Assembly (NCBI RefSeq): GCF_900091565.1
Contig: NZ_FMCV01000004.1
Coordinates: forward strand, 352,572-416,571
Direction: 5' to 3'
Source of the DNA: Micromonospora marina
Lineage (GTDB): Bacteria; Actinomycetota; Actinomycetes; Mycobacteriales; Micromonosporaceae
Length of the DNA: 64,000 nucleotides
The translations under genes and the position numbers were made by a program. Shown here one piece after another: positions 1-7,858 of the stretch; the first letter of the stretch is position 1, and every line of letters starts with the position of its first letter. The notes beneath the pieces were generated by a model. The model saw nothing but the letters and a program-made list of their open reading frames with translations. It was not told the DNA's origin and searched no databases.

Positions 1-676
1 GGTTCCGGCAGTAGCCCTCCACCTGCTCGGGGCCGCCCGCGGCGGCCACCAGGTCGGCGAAGCCCGGCTTGGTGAGCGCCTTGTCCCGCTGCCGCTCCGG
101 CTTGGCCAGGTAGGCGCGGCAGTGGCCGGCCATCCGGCCGTCGCCACCCGGGGGTGCGGGTGGCGGGGCGGCGGCGCTCGGCGTCCCGGACGGCGTCGGC
201 GCCGGTGGCGACGCCGCGCCGGACGCGTCGCCGGCCGGGGTGCTCGGCGCCGGCCGCGAGGGCCCGGTGACGGCGGGTCCGGCGCCGGACGGTCCGGTGG
301 GGCCGGCCGTCGTCGCGGGCGGGCCCACCGGCTCGGGCCGGTGGTCCAGGCGCACGGCGGCGAACGCCACCCCGGCGACTGCCGTGGCGGCCAGCCCGGA
401 CAACGCGGCGGCGATCCGCAGGCGCCGGCGCGGGCGGGGCGCGGCCACCGCTGCCGCCGCCGGGGCCGTCCCGGCCGCCGCGCGGGCCGCCCGGAAGGCG
501 GCGAGCGCCCGTTCCTCCCCGGCGACCTCGCCGGGCGCCGCCGGTGCGGCGGCGGCGGACAGCAGCCGGGTCAGCGGGTCGGCGTCGGTCTCCGGCGGCG
601 TGCCGACGGGCGCGGCGTCGAGCAGGCGGTCGGACTCCGCCCGGTCGGCGGGCCCGCCGGACCGGCGAGCGTGCAT
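1..676 (-). CDS. putative membrane-anchored sigma-factor partner (partial, cut by window edge)
   Basis: Reads leftward from an ATG at 676 and stays open for about 225 residues to the window edge, so the C-terminus is missing. It starts 19 bases after the stop of the sigma-factor gene, which suggests one transcript and a role as its anti-sigma or partner protein (inference). The cytoplasmic N-terminal part (1-80) is Ala/Glu/Arg rich. A basic stretch PRPRRR is followed by one membrane segment at about 87-108, then a long Pro/Ser/Thr/Ala-rich extracytoplasmic linker, then a more ordered part beginning HCRAYL. No zinc-binding HxxxCxxC anti-sigma motif is visible in the N-terminus. I do not recognise a named family. 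Confidence 0.7.
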   Translation of the reverse strand, partial: MHARRSGGPADRAESDRLLDAAPVGTPPETDADPLTRLLSAAAAPAAPGEVAGEERALAAFRAARAAAGTAPAAAAVAAPRPRRRLRIAAALSGLAATAVAGVAFAAVRLDHRPEPVGPPATTAGPTGPSGAGPAVTGPSRPAPSTPAGDASGAASPPAPTPSGTPSAAAPPPAPPGGDGRMAGHCRAYLAKPERQRDKALTKPGFADLVAAAGGPEQVEGYCRN

Positions 677-695
677 GCCGTCGTCTCCCCTCACG

Positions 696-1322
696 TCAGC
701 CCTCCGCCGGCTCGGCCTCGGGCGCGTGCGGCACCTGGCGATCGGTACGGGGACGCGGCGCGACGGCGTCCCGGGTGTCGGCCTGCGCCGCCGGGCGCTC
801 CAGGATCGCGGCGAGCCGGCGCAGGCCCCGGTGCGCGGCGGTGCGCACCGCGCCGGCCCGCCGGCCCAGCACCCGCCCGGCGGTCTCCGCGTCCAGGCCG
901 ATGACGGCCCGCAGCATCACCGCCTCGGCCTCGGCCGGCGGCAGCGTACGGATCAGCGCCAGCGCGCTCTCGGTGGCGATGGCCTCACCGGCGCGGTCGG
1001 CGGTGTCGACGTCGGCGGCCAGGTCGTTGAGCGCCTGCACGGGCACCGGCACCGAGGGACGCCGCCGCTGCCGGCGCAGGTGGTCCATGGCCCGGTTGCG
1101 GGCGATCGTGACCGCCCAGGCGCGGAACTCGCCGCCGGTGAACGACGGCAGGTCGCGGGAGATCTGGAGCCACGCCTCCGAGGCCACGTCCTCGGCGTCA
1201 GCGCCGACGAGGGCGGTCAGGTAACGCAGCAGCGCGGGCTGCAGGCTGCGGTAGAGGAACCGGAACGCCTCCTCGTCGCCCGCCTGCGCCCCGGCGACCG
1301 CCTCGTTCAGCTCGGCCGTCAC
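696..1322 (-). CDS. ECF-type RNA polymerase sigma factor
   Basis: A 208-residue sigma-70 family protein with only regions 2 and 4, the ECF layout. Region 2 covers about residues 15-85 (DVASEAWLQI, then AWAVTIARNRAMDHLRR, the core-binding and -10 recognition helices). Region 4 covers about 135-190 (LPPAEAEAVMLRAVIGLDAE, then an HTH ending HRGLRRLA). The Arg/Pro-rich tail after 190 is not conserved in the family. The start is GTG at 1322. The following gene on the same strand encodes a single-pass membrane protein, the usual arrangement of an ECF sigma with its regulator. Target genes cannot be told from the sequence. Confidence 0.93.
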   Translation of the reverse strand: MTAELNEAVAGAQAGDEEAFRFLYRSLQPALLRYLTALVGADAEDVASEAWLQISRDLPSFTGGEFRAWAVTIARNRAMDHLRRQRRRPSVPVPVQALNDLAADVDTADRAGEAIATESALALIRTLPPAEAEAVMLRAVIGLDAETAGRVLGRRAGAVRTAAHRGLRRLAAILERPAAQADTRDAVAPRPRTDRQVPHAPEAEPAEG

Positions 1323-1823
1323 GCCTGCCGCCCCACCCGCGTGCCGGCCCGGCGCGGGGCGTCAACGGGAGCCGGTGACCACACCGCCATCCGCACTCGG
1401 CCCCCTCGTGAGCTGATCAGGCACGCGCACGGGGGTGCGGTGCGCCATTGACACTTGCCGCGCGGCAACAGACGTCGGCGGGACATACCGTACCGGCGGC
1501 CGGGGGCGGCCGGGAGCCGGGCCGACACCGGGACGGGCGGGAGGGGCCGGCAAGCCGTCGAGGACGAAAAAACAGAGACAAATGTCTGGCTCCGGCATCG
1601 GCGTGTCGTGGTAACGCCGAGGACGGGCGCGACGCTCCGGTGAGGTCGGATCACGCCCGCACGGTGGACCGGGAGCGCGCGGATGCGTCACTTTCTGGCC
1701 GATCGTACCGGGCCGGTCACGATCAGCCGATCGGCGTTCCGGCTGCCGGCACCCGTCCGAACGGCCCGGCCGGGCCGGACGCGGATACGCGGGAAAATAC
1801 TTCGCGCCCGCTGTGGGTACGGT
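1323..1823. other. divergent intergenic region between sigma factor and kinase genes
   Basis: About 500 bases separate the divergent GTG at 1322 and ATG at 1824. It contains short open frames on both strands but none with a convincing ribosome site or recognisable product. A slightly A-rich patch lies near 1566-1582. I could not assign a specific -35/-10 pair, so it is recorded only as the likely promoter region of both genes. Confidence 0.4.
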
Positions 1824-3221
1824 ATGGGGGTGCTGTCCTCAGACGTCGTACTCAGCGGTCGGTACCGCCTGGATGACCGTGTCGCCACCGGCGGCATGGG
1901 CGACGTCTGGCGTGCCACGGACCTGGTCCTCGGTCGTCAGGTCGCGGTGAAGGTGCTCCTCCCCGCCCTGGTGTCCGACCCCGACTTCATCGCCCGGTTC
2001 CGCGCCGAGGCGCGGATCATGGCCTCGCTGCGCCACCCCGGCGTGGTCCAGGTCTTCGACTGCGGCGAGGACGACCTGCCCGGCGGTGGCCGGGCCGACT
2101 ACCTGGTGATGGAGTTCGTCGCCGGTGAGCCGCTCTCGCGGCGGATCGAGGACGCCGGGAGCCTCGAGGTAGCCGAGACCATGTCGATCGTGGCCCAGGT
2201 GGCGCAGGCGCTGCACGCCGCACACGGCCGGGGCATCGTCCACCGGGACGTGAAGCCGAGCAACCTGCTCGTGCAGGACGACGGCACCGTGGTCCTGGTC
2301 GACTTCGGGGTCGCCCGATCGACCAACGTCACGAGCATCACCAGCACGAACGCGGTACCCGGCACCGCCCTCTACATGGCGCCGGAGCAGGCCGCCGGCC
2401 GGCCCGTCTCGGGCGCCACCGACGTGTACGCGCTCGGTGCCGTCGCGTACTGCTGCCTCACCGGCAGCCCGCCGTTCACCGGCGACAACCCGCTCCAGGT
2501 GGCCGTACGCCATCTCGACGACGAGCCGCCGGAACTGCCGGCGGAGATCCCGGCGTCGGTGCGCGAGCTGGTGTCCCGGGCGCTGGCCAAGGACCCGGCC
2601 GACCGCTACCCCAGCGCGGCGGCGATGGCCGACGCGGCCCGGGCCGTGCGTGCCGACTCGCCGACCGCGACGGTGGCGCTGCGCGGCGCGGCGGGTCCGG
2701 CGCGGTCCCGGGACGACCAGCCGGCGGTCCGCCCGGGCGCCGCGGTCGCGACGTCGCGGCGCCGGGGCCGGCGCGGCACGCTCGTCGGGGCGCTCGGCGC
2801 GGTGCTGGTGGCGATGGGCGCGCTGGGCGCGCTGGTGGCCGCGGCGAGCGACACGGCCGAACCGGCCACCAAGATCGACAAGACGGCGCCCGCGGTGGTG
2901 CCGAGCGACCAGGCCGCCGAGCCGGTCGCCGACGAGCCGTCGGCGGACGACGAGTACACCTTCCGCTCGGCCGGTCCGGACAGCCGGCCGTCGGCCACGC
3001 CCTCGGTGACGCCGAGTTCCTCCCCGACCCCGTCGGCTGCCCAGCCGAGCCCGCCGGACGAGCCGGCCCCGACGGACGAGCCGACCAGCACGCCGCCCAG
3101 CACTCCACCGACGACGGATCCGACCACGCCGCCGGCGCCGGATCCGACCACCGCCGATCCCGACCCCGGAACCGGCGGCGGCGGTGGTGACACCGGCGGG
3201 GAGCCGGCCACCCAGCGCTGA
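1824..3221 (+). CDS. membrane Ser/Thr protein kinase (PknB-like, no PASTA domains)
   Basis: A 465-residue Hanks-type kinase. I chose the ATG at 1824 because the kinase fold begins straight after it (SGRYRLDDRVATGGMG); an upstream in-frame start at 1683 would add 47 non-conserved residues. Visible motifs are the Gly loop at 20-26 (VATGGMG), the ATP-anchoring Lys43 (AVKVL), HRDVKPSN with catalytic Asp142, DFGVAR with Asp160, and APEQ. The kinase domain ends near residue 280. One membrane helix follows at about 319-342, then an extracellular tail rich in Pro, Thr, Ser and Asp. PASTA repeats are absent, so the external ligand is unknown. It probably phosphorylates cytoplasmic proteins in response to envelope signals (family knowledge). 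Confidence 0.93.
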   Translation: MGVLSSDVVLSGRYRLDDRVATGGMGDVWRATDLVLGRQVAVKVLLPALVSDPDFIARFRAEARIMASLRHPGVVQVFDCGEDDLPGGGRADYLVMEFVAGEPLSRRIEDAGSLEVAETMSIVAQVAQALHAAHGRGIVHRDVKPSNLLVQDDGTVVLVDFGVARSTNVTSITSTNAVPGTALYMAPEQAAGRPVSGATDVYALGAVAYCCLTGSPPFTGDNPLQVAVRHLDDEPPELPAEIPASVRELVSRALAKDPADRYPSAAAMADAARAVRADSPTATVALRGAAGPARSRDDQPAVRPGAAVATSRRRGRRGTLVGALGAVLVAMGALGALVAAASDTAEPATKIDKTAPAVVPSDQAAEPVADEPSADDEYTFRSAGPDSRPSATPSVTPSSSPTPSAAQPSPPDEPAPTDEPTSTPPSTPPTTDPTTPPAPDPTTADPDPGTGGGGGDTGGEPATQR

Positions 3222-3240
3222 CCGCACACCTCCACCCCTC

Positions 3241-3301
3241 GTCGATCATGACGTTGACGGTGGCTGCTGCCCGGTTTGTCGCAGCCAACCTCATGATCGA
3301 C
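3241..3301. repeat. 61-nt palindromic intergenic repeat, copy 1
   Basis: Arms 3241-3256 (GTCGATCATGACGTTG) and 3286-3301 are inverted copies with one mismatch around a 29-base loop. It lies between two convergent genes, where it may also act as a bidirectional terminator. The same arms with the same overall span recur at 25721-25781, so this is a dispersed element rather than a chance hairpin. Confidence 0.7.
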
Positions 3302-3315
3302 CGGGTGGGGGCGGT

Positions 3316-4014
3316 TCAGGGGGTGGGCAGCAGGGCCTGCATGCGGTTGATCTCAGCGCCCTGTTCGACCGCCACCGCGGTGGCGAACTCCTGCATCGGC
3401 TGGTCGACGCCGACCTTCAGCAGGTCGGTGGACATGACGATCGCGCCCCGGTGGTGGTCGGACATCATCTGCACGAACAGCCTGTCGAAGGCCGCTCCGC
3501 GCGCGTCCGCCAGGCGTCGCATCGCCTCGGCGGACTGCATCCCGCGCATCGTGGCGTGGTCGTGCCCCGGCACGTCGGCGGGCAGGTCGCGAGTGCTGAG
3601 CCAGGCGCGCAACAGGCCGACCTCCGGACCCTGCGCGGCGTGGATCCGCTCGGCCACGGCGCGGACCCGCGCGTCGGCGGCACGCTCCGGCGCAAGGGCG
3701 GCCATCTCCAGGGCCTGCTCGTGGTGCGGGATCATCATCCGGACATACCAGACGTCGAGGCTGTTCCATCGCGGCGTGGTGGCGCCCCGGACCTGCTCGG
3801 CGGGGCGGGTCGCGGCGGGCTCCCCCGGTCGTCCCGGGACCACCACCGGCGGCGCCGGCTCGGCGGCACTCGTACTCGGCCCGGCCGCCGCGACGGTTCC
3901 GGCCGCCTCCGGGGTACGGGCGTCCTCGCGCCCGGTCAGCGCGATCGCGCCGACCACGACGAGGGTCACCAGTGCTGTGACACCCACCCACACGCGTGCC
4001 CGCCGGCTGGTCAT
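3316..4014 (-). CDS. DUF305 family membrane-anchored protein
   Basis: A 232-residue protein with an N-terminal membrane anchor or uncleaved signal at about 9-26, an Ala/Pro-rich linker, and a ferritin-like helical DUF305 domain from about residue 80 to the end. The two diagnostic His-rich motifs are present: MMIPHHEQALEMA and MMSDHHRGAIVM. DUF305 proteins are extracytoplasmic and often occur near copper-handling genes; a metal-related role here is an inference. It is divergent from the LVIVD-repeat gene at 4153, with about 138 bases between starts. This DUF305/LVIVD pairing suggests a shared envelope function. Confidence 0.88.
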   Translation of the reverse strand: MTSRRARVWVGVTALVTLVVVGAIALTGREDARTPEAAGTVAAAGPSTSAAEPAPPVVVPGRPGEPAATRPAEQVRGATTPRWNSLDVWYVRMMIPHHEQALEMAALAPERAADARVRAVAERIHAAQGPEVGLLRAWLSTRDLPADVPGHDHATMRGMQSAEAMRRLADARGAAFDRLFVQMMSDHHRGAIVMSTDLLKVGVDQPMQEFATAVAVEQGAEINRMQALLPTP

Positions 4015-4152
4015 ACGACGCCTCCTCCGGTCAAGGTGACAGCGATCCTATCCATAGACGAAAGTTCCCGAGTGTGACCCAGCTCACATTGATGGCCGTC
4101 TCCAATAGGTAAGGTGTGGCCAATCATGACCCCCTTTCGAAGGGTGTTGCCG

Positions 4153-5604
4153 ATGATCAACATCCGCACGTCCCGCATCCGGATCGTCAGCCTGGCCGCC
4201 GCCGGCCTGCTGCTCGCCGGCGTGTTCACCGCGCCACCGAGCAGCGCCCAGGAGATCCCCCGAGCCCAGGCCGCGCCGGCCACCGTGGACAGCGCCGTCC
4301 CCGGGGTCGACGAGATCTCCAGCAGCCCCAACCTGCGCCAGGTGGCCAACCTGCCGAAACAGGCGCCGTTCGACACCTCCGCCGCGTTCGGCACCGACAT
4401 CGCCTTCCAGGGGCGGTACGCGTTCGTCGGCAACTACGACGGGTTCGTCGTCTACGACATCGCCCGCCCCAGTCGCCCGACGATCGTGTCCCAGGTGCTC
4501 TGCCCCGGCTCGCAGAACGACATCTCGGTCCACGGGAACCTGCTGTTCCTGTCGACCGACTCCTCCCGCAACGACGACTCCTGCGCCAGCACCAGCCAGT
4601 CGGCGACGGTGAAGGAGTCCTGGGAGGGCATCAAGATCTTCGACATCCGGGACAAGCGCAACCCGCGCTACATCAAGTCGGTGGAGACGGCGTGCGGCTC
4701 GCACACCCACACCCTGGTGCCCGGCAAGGACAGGCGGAACGTCTACCTGTACGTCTCCTCGTACAGCCCGCGGGCCGAGTTCCCGGACTGCCAGCCGCCG
4801 CACGACTCCATCTCCATCGTCAAGGTGCCGGTGAAGAACCCCACCACGGCCTCCGTGGTGGCCACGCCGAACCTCTTCCCGGACGGCGGCTACCCGGGCG
4901 TCCCGGGCCAGTCGTCGGCCACCACCGGGTGCCACGACATCACCGCGTACCCGTCGAAGGACATCGCCGCCGGCGCCTGCATGGGTGACGGCGTCCTGTT
5001 CGACATCTCCAACCGTGAGGCGCCCCGGGTCATCGAGCGGGTCACCGACGCGGAGAACTTCGCGTTCTGGCACTCGGCCACGTTCAACAACGCCGGCACC
5101 AAGGTCGTCTTCACCGACGAGCTGGGCGGCGGCGGCGCGGCCACCTGCAACGAGGTGGTCGGCCCGAACCGCGGCGCGGACGCCATCTACGACATCACCG
5201 GCCGCGGTGACGCCCGCAAGATGGAGTTCCGCAGCTACTACAAGATCCCGCGCGCGAACGCGGACACCGAGAACTGCGTGGCCCACAACGGCTCGCTGAT
5301 CCCCGTACCCGGCCGCGACATCATGGTCCAGGCCTGGTACCAGGGCGGCATCTCGGTGTGGGACTTCACCGACTCGCGCAAGCCCAAGGAGATCGCCTAC
5401 TGGGAGCGCGGGCCGCTGGACGCCTCGCAGCTGCGTACCGGCGGGTCCTGGTCGGCCTACTGGTACAACGGCCACATCTACTCCAGCGACATCCAGAAGG
5501 GACTGGACGTGCTGGAGCTGCGTGACCCGCGTACCTGGCTGGCGAAGTTCCTGCTGGTGCCCGAACTGAACGTGCAGACGCAGGCCGGTTACCTGAGCTG
5601 GTGA
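4153..5604 (+). CDS. secreted LVIVD-repeat (beta-propeller-like) protein
   Basis: A 483-residue exported protein. I prefer the ATG at 4153, which follows an AGGG ribosome site and directly begins a signal peptide (RIVSLAAAGLLLAGV, with cleavage after about residue 33). Upstream in-frame starts at 4114 and 4126 have no such site. The mature part has repeated blades of the form YAFVGNYDGFVVYDI and IKIFDIRDKRNPRYI, typical of LVIVD repeats that build a propeller-like surface, and several Cys residues that could pair outside the cell. Catalytic motifs are not evident. It probably works with the divergent DUF305 protein. Confidence 0.85.
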   Translation: MINIRTSRIRIVSLAAAGLLLAGVFTAPPSSAQEIPRAQAAPATVDSAVPGVDEISSSPNLRQVANLPKQAPFDTSAAFGTDIAFQGRYAFVGNYDGFVVYDIARPSRPTIVSQVLCPGSQNDISVHGNLLFLSTDSSRNDDSCASTSQSATVKESWEGIKIFDIRDKRNPRYIKSVETACGSHTHTLVPGKDRRNVYLYVSSYSPRAEFPDCQPPHDSISIVKVPVKNPTTASVVATPNLFPDGGYPGVPGQSSATTGCHDITAYPSKDIAAGACMGDGVLFDISNREAPRVIERVTDAENFAFWHSATFNNAGTKVVFTDELGGGGAATCNEVVGPNRGADAIYDITGRGDARKMEFRSYYKIPRANADTENCVAHNGSLIPVPGRDIMVQAWYQGGISVWDFTDSRKPKEIAYWERGPLDASQLRTGGSWSAYWYNGHIYSSDIQKGLDVLELRDPRTWLAKFLLVPELNVQTQAGYLSW

Positions 5605-5628
5605 CCCGCTGACCGTCGCCGGGCCCGG

Positions 5629-5658
5629 TGTTCCCCTCGCGGAGGGCGCCGGGCCCGG
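5629..5658 (+). terminator. GC-rich hairpin after the LVIVD gene
   Basis: Two copies of the self-complementary decamer CCGGGCCCGG (5629-5638 and 5649-5658) can pair with each other around a 10-base loop, 24 bases after the stop at 5604. There is no T-run, as is common for actinomycete terminators. Confidence 0.5.
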
Positions 5659-5736
5659 TGCGGTACCGCGACGAAACGGACCCGTGCCAGTGACGATCGA
5701 CGACCGACCGGGAGGGCGGCACCGCCGCGGTCGCGG

Positions 5737-6732
5737 TCAGTCGCTCATCGGCAGCCGGTAGTCGCGGGAGCCGCCGCCCGCCGTCACCACCCGCACCTCA
5801 CCGCTGCGCAGTCCGTACGTCACCGACCAGCGGGTGTGCGACTGGCGTACCGCGTTCAGCAACCGCAGCGCCCCGGCCGCGTCGGCCACCCCGCCGGTGC
5901 GGTCGAGTTCCTTCGCCAGCGCCCCGTACCTGTGGTCCCGGCGCAGTTCCCGGTCCGGCACTCCCGCCGCCGGCACGTTCGTCAGCGCCTGCCACGGGCC
6001 CGGCCGCCGGTCCACTGTGAGCTTGCCGTCGACGAACCCCACCACCGCCGAGACGCCTGTCGCGTCGGCCAGCAGGTAGTGCAGCGGGGGCCCGCCGTCG
6101 AAGTCGAGATTGTAGCGCCGGAACACGGCAACCGCCTCGTCCACAGTGGCGGCCGAGTCGAGCACCAGGCGCAGGATGCGCACCGAGCCCACAGCCGGCA
6201 GTCCGGGCACCGGCTCGGCGCGTGCCCCGTCGTCGGCGGCCAGCCCGACCGCGAGACCCCGCTCGTTCATGCCGTCGAACGGCAGCAGGGGCGCGTCCAG
6301 CAGCCGCCGGTCCCCCGCCGGGTCGGCGGAAACGCCCAGGTACGAGATGTCGACAAGCGAGATCGAGGCATACCCGTCCGGCGGGTCGGTGCGCAGCACC
6401 AGCGCGGGGTTCGGCTCCCAGTCGAAGTTGCGGGCGAACAGCGGCCGGTCCCGGTCGCCGAGGGCGGCGAACAGCGAGCAGCCGAACGGGCTCGGGGGTG
6501 TCGAGCCGGCCAGTCCGGCGGTCGGGTCGTAGTCGCCGTCGTAGGTCATCTCGTACATCGGCAGATCGTCGATCTTACGGAGGCTGGCCAGGGTCCGCTC
6601 GACCTGCCCGGCGTCCTGCCGCGACGCGGTCGGCCCGCCGGGCGCGACCGGCGGGCCGGACCGGCTGCTCTCCCCGCAGGCCGTGCCGAGCAGGAGCAGC
6701 GCGAGCCCGCAGGCGATGAGGGTCCTCCGCAT
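5737..6732 (-). CDS. linear-amide C-N hydrolase-like lipoprotein (choloylglycine hydrolase/Ntn fold)
   Basis: A 331-residue protein with a signal peptide ending in a lipobox-like GTAC at Cys19, so probably a lipoprotein. The Ntn-hydrolase signature follows: SPFGCSLF with the presumed nucleophile Cys85, RPLFARNFDW, and NERGLAVGLA. These match the penicillin-acylase/choloylglycine hydrolase superfamily and its carcinine-hydrolase-like branch. Members normally expose the Cys as N-terminal residue by autoprocessing. Here a spacer of about 65 residues lies between lipobox and Cys, so either processing releases the enzyme from its anchor or this branch stays tethered. The substrate is unknown. Confidence 0.75.
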   Translation of the reverse strand: MRRTLIACGLALLLLGTACGESSRSGPPVAPGGPTASRQDAGQVERTLASLRKIDDLPMYEMTYDGDYDPTAGLAGSTPPSPFGCSLFAALGDRDRPLFARNFDWEPNPALVLRTDPPDGYASISLVDISYLGVSADPAGDRRLLDAPLLPFDGMNERGLAVGLAADDGARAEPVPGLPAVGSVRILRLVLDSAATVDEAVAVFRRYNLDFDGGPPLHYLLADATGVSAVVGFVDGKLTVDRRPGPWQALTNVPAAGVPDRELRRDHRYGALAKELDRTGGVADAAGALRLLNAVRQSHTRWSVTYGLRSGEVRVVTAGGGSRDYRLPMSD

Positions 6733-6976
6733 GACAGCGACGCTAGAAGAGGCGACCGCCGATGTCCATCCGGGACTCGGTCAGCTCCTCCGCAGGTCGG
6801 CGAGCGTCGCGGCGGGCAGCGGGCGGATCAGGAACGCGGTCCGGGTCGTCGTCACGGTCCCAGTCTGGTGCGGCCCCGACGGCGGCGCTGGCGGCGATCG
6901 GACCTGGCGTTCGGGTACGCGACATTGCGCTTCGAGCGGGCCTCCGCGGGCCGCGTCGGGCGCCGACAATGGGTGG

Positions 6977-7852
6977 ATGGACGTCGACGACTACCGGACC
7001 CACTCCCCGTACAGCGATCCCCGCCACCACGCGGCGCTGCTCGACGCCGTTCCGGCCGACCTGCCCATTGTCGCGGCGACCGCCCGCAACGTGATCGTCC
7101 ACTACCGGGCCGGTGGCGTGGAGCTGCCGGACGCCCGCCGGGCCGAGGCGAACCTGCGCTGGCTGGACCGCATCCTCGACGCCGACCAGTCCCGGTTCCC
7201 GCTGCCGCTGACCGCCGGGCGCCCGGCCGCCGAGCGGGTCGCCGGTTGCTGCCGGGACCACACCCTGCTCACCGTCGCGGCGTTGCGCCAGCACGGGATC
7301 CCGGCCCGCAGCCGGGTCGGGTTCGCGAGCTACTTCGTCCCCGGGTGGCATCACGACCACGTGCTGGCGGAGTGGTGGGACGGCGGGCGCTGGGTGTGGT
7401 CCGACCCGGAGCTGGACCCGGCCGACGACCGGCCGTTCGACGGCTACGACATCGACCCGGAGGCGGGGCACTTCGACTCGGCGGCGCGGGTCTGGCTGGC
7501 GCACCGGGCGGGGCGCATCGACCCGGACACCTACGGCGTGGACCCGTCGCTGCCGTTCCGGGGCGACTGGTTCGTCCACGACTACGTGCTGCTGGAGCTG
7601 GCCCACCGGCAGAAGGACGAGGTGCTGCTCTGGGACGGCTTCGGGGCGATGACCGAGGACCTGACCGACGCCGACCTGCCGCTCGTCGACGAGGTCGCCG
7701 CGCTGCTGGTGGCCGCCGACCGCGGCGACGCCGCCGCCGGGCGGGAGCTGGCCCGGCGGTACGCCTCGGACGACCGGTTGCGTCCGGGTGCGACCGTCCA
7801 CTGCATGGACCCGGTGTCCGGCACGGCCGCCGAGGTCGACCTGCGTCGCTGA
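6977..7852 (+). CDS. transglutaminase-like domain protein
   Basis: A 291-residue cytoplasmic protein. The start is ATG 6977, from which conserved sequence begins (MDVDDYRTHSPYSDPRHHAA). The transglutaminase core is visible: Cys in AGCCRDHTLLTVAALR, His in HHDHVLAEWW and Asp in WVWSDPEL, the Cys-His-Asp triad order. Such proteins can be proteases or amide-modifying enzymes; substrate and pathway are unknown. It is convergent with the asparagine synthetase gene, with a gap of only six bases between the two stops. Confidence 0.8.
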   Translation: MDVDDYRTHSPYSDPRHHAALLDAVPADLPIVAATARNVIVHYRAGGVELPDARRAEANLRWLDRILDADQSRFPLPLTAGRPAAERVAGCCRDHTLLTVAALRQHGIPARSRVGFASYFVPGWHHDHVLAEWWDGGRWVWSDPELDPADDRPFDGYDIDPEAGHFDSAARVWLAHRAGRIDPDTYGVDPSLPFRGDWFVHDYVLLELAHRQKDEVLLWDGFGAMTEDLTDADLPLVDEVAALLVAADRGDAAAGRELARRYASDDRLRPGATVHCMDPVSGTAAEVDLRR

Positions 7853-7858
7853 CCGGGC

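Noticed and set aside
1323..1823. Small genes in the divergent gap (several open frames of 60-140 codons)
   Set aside because: No ribosome site, no conserved motif and Arg/Pro-rich composition typical of non-coding high-GC DNA.
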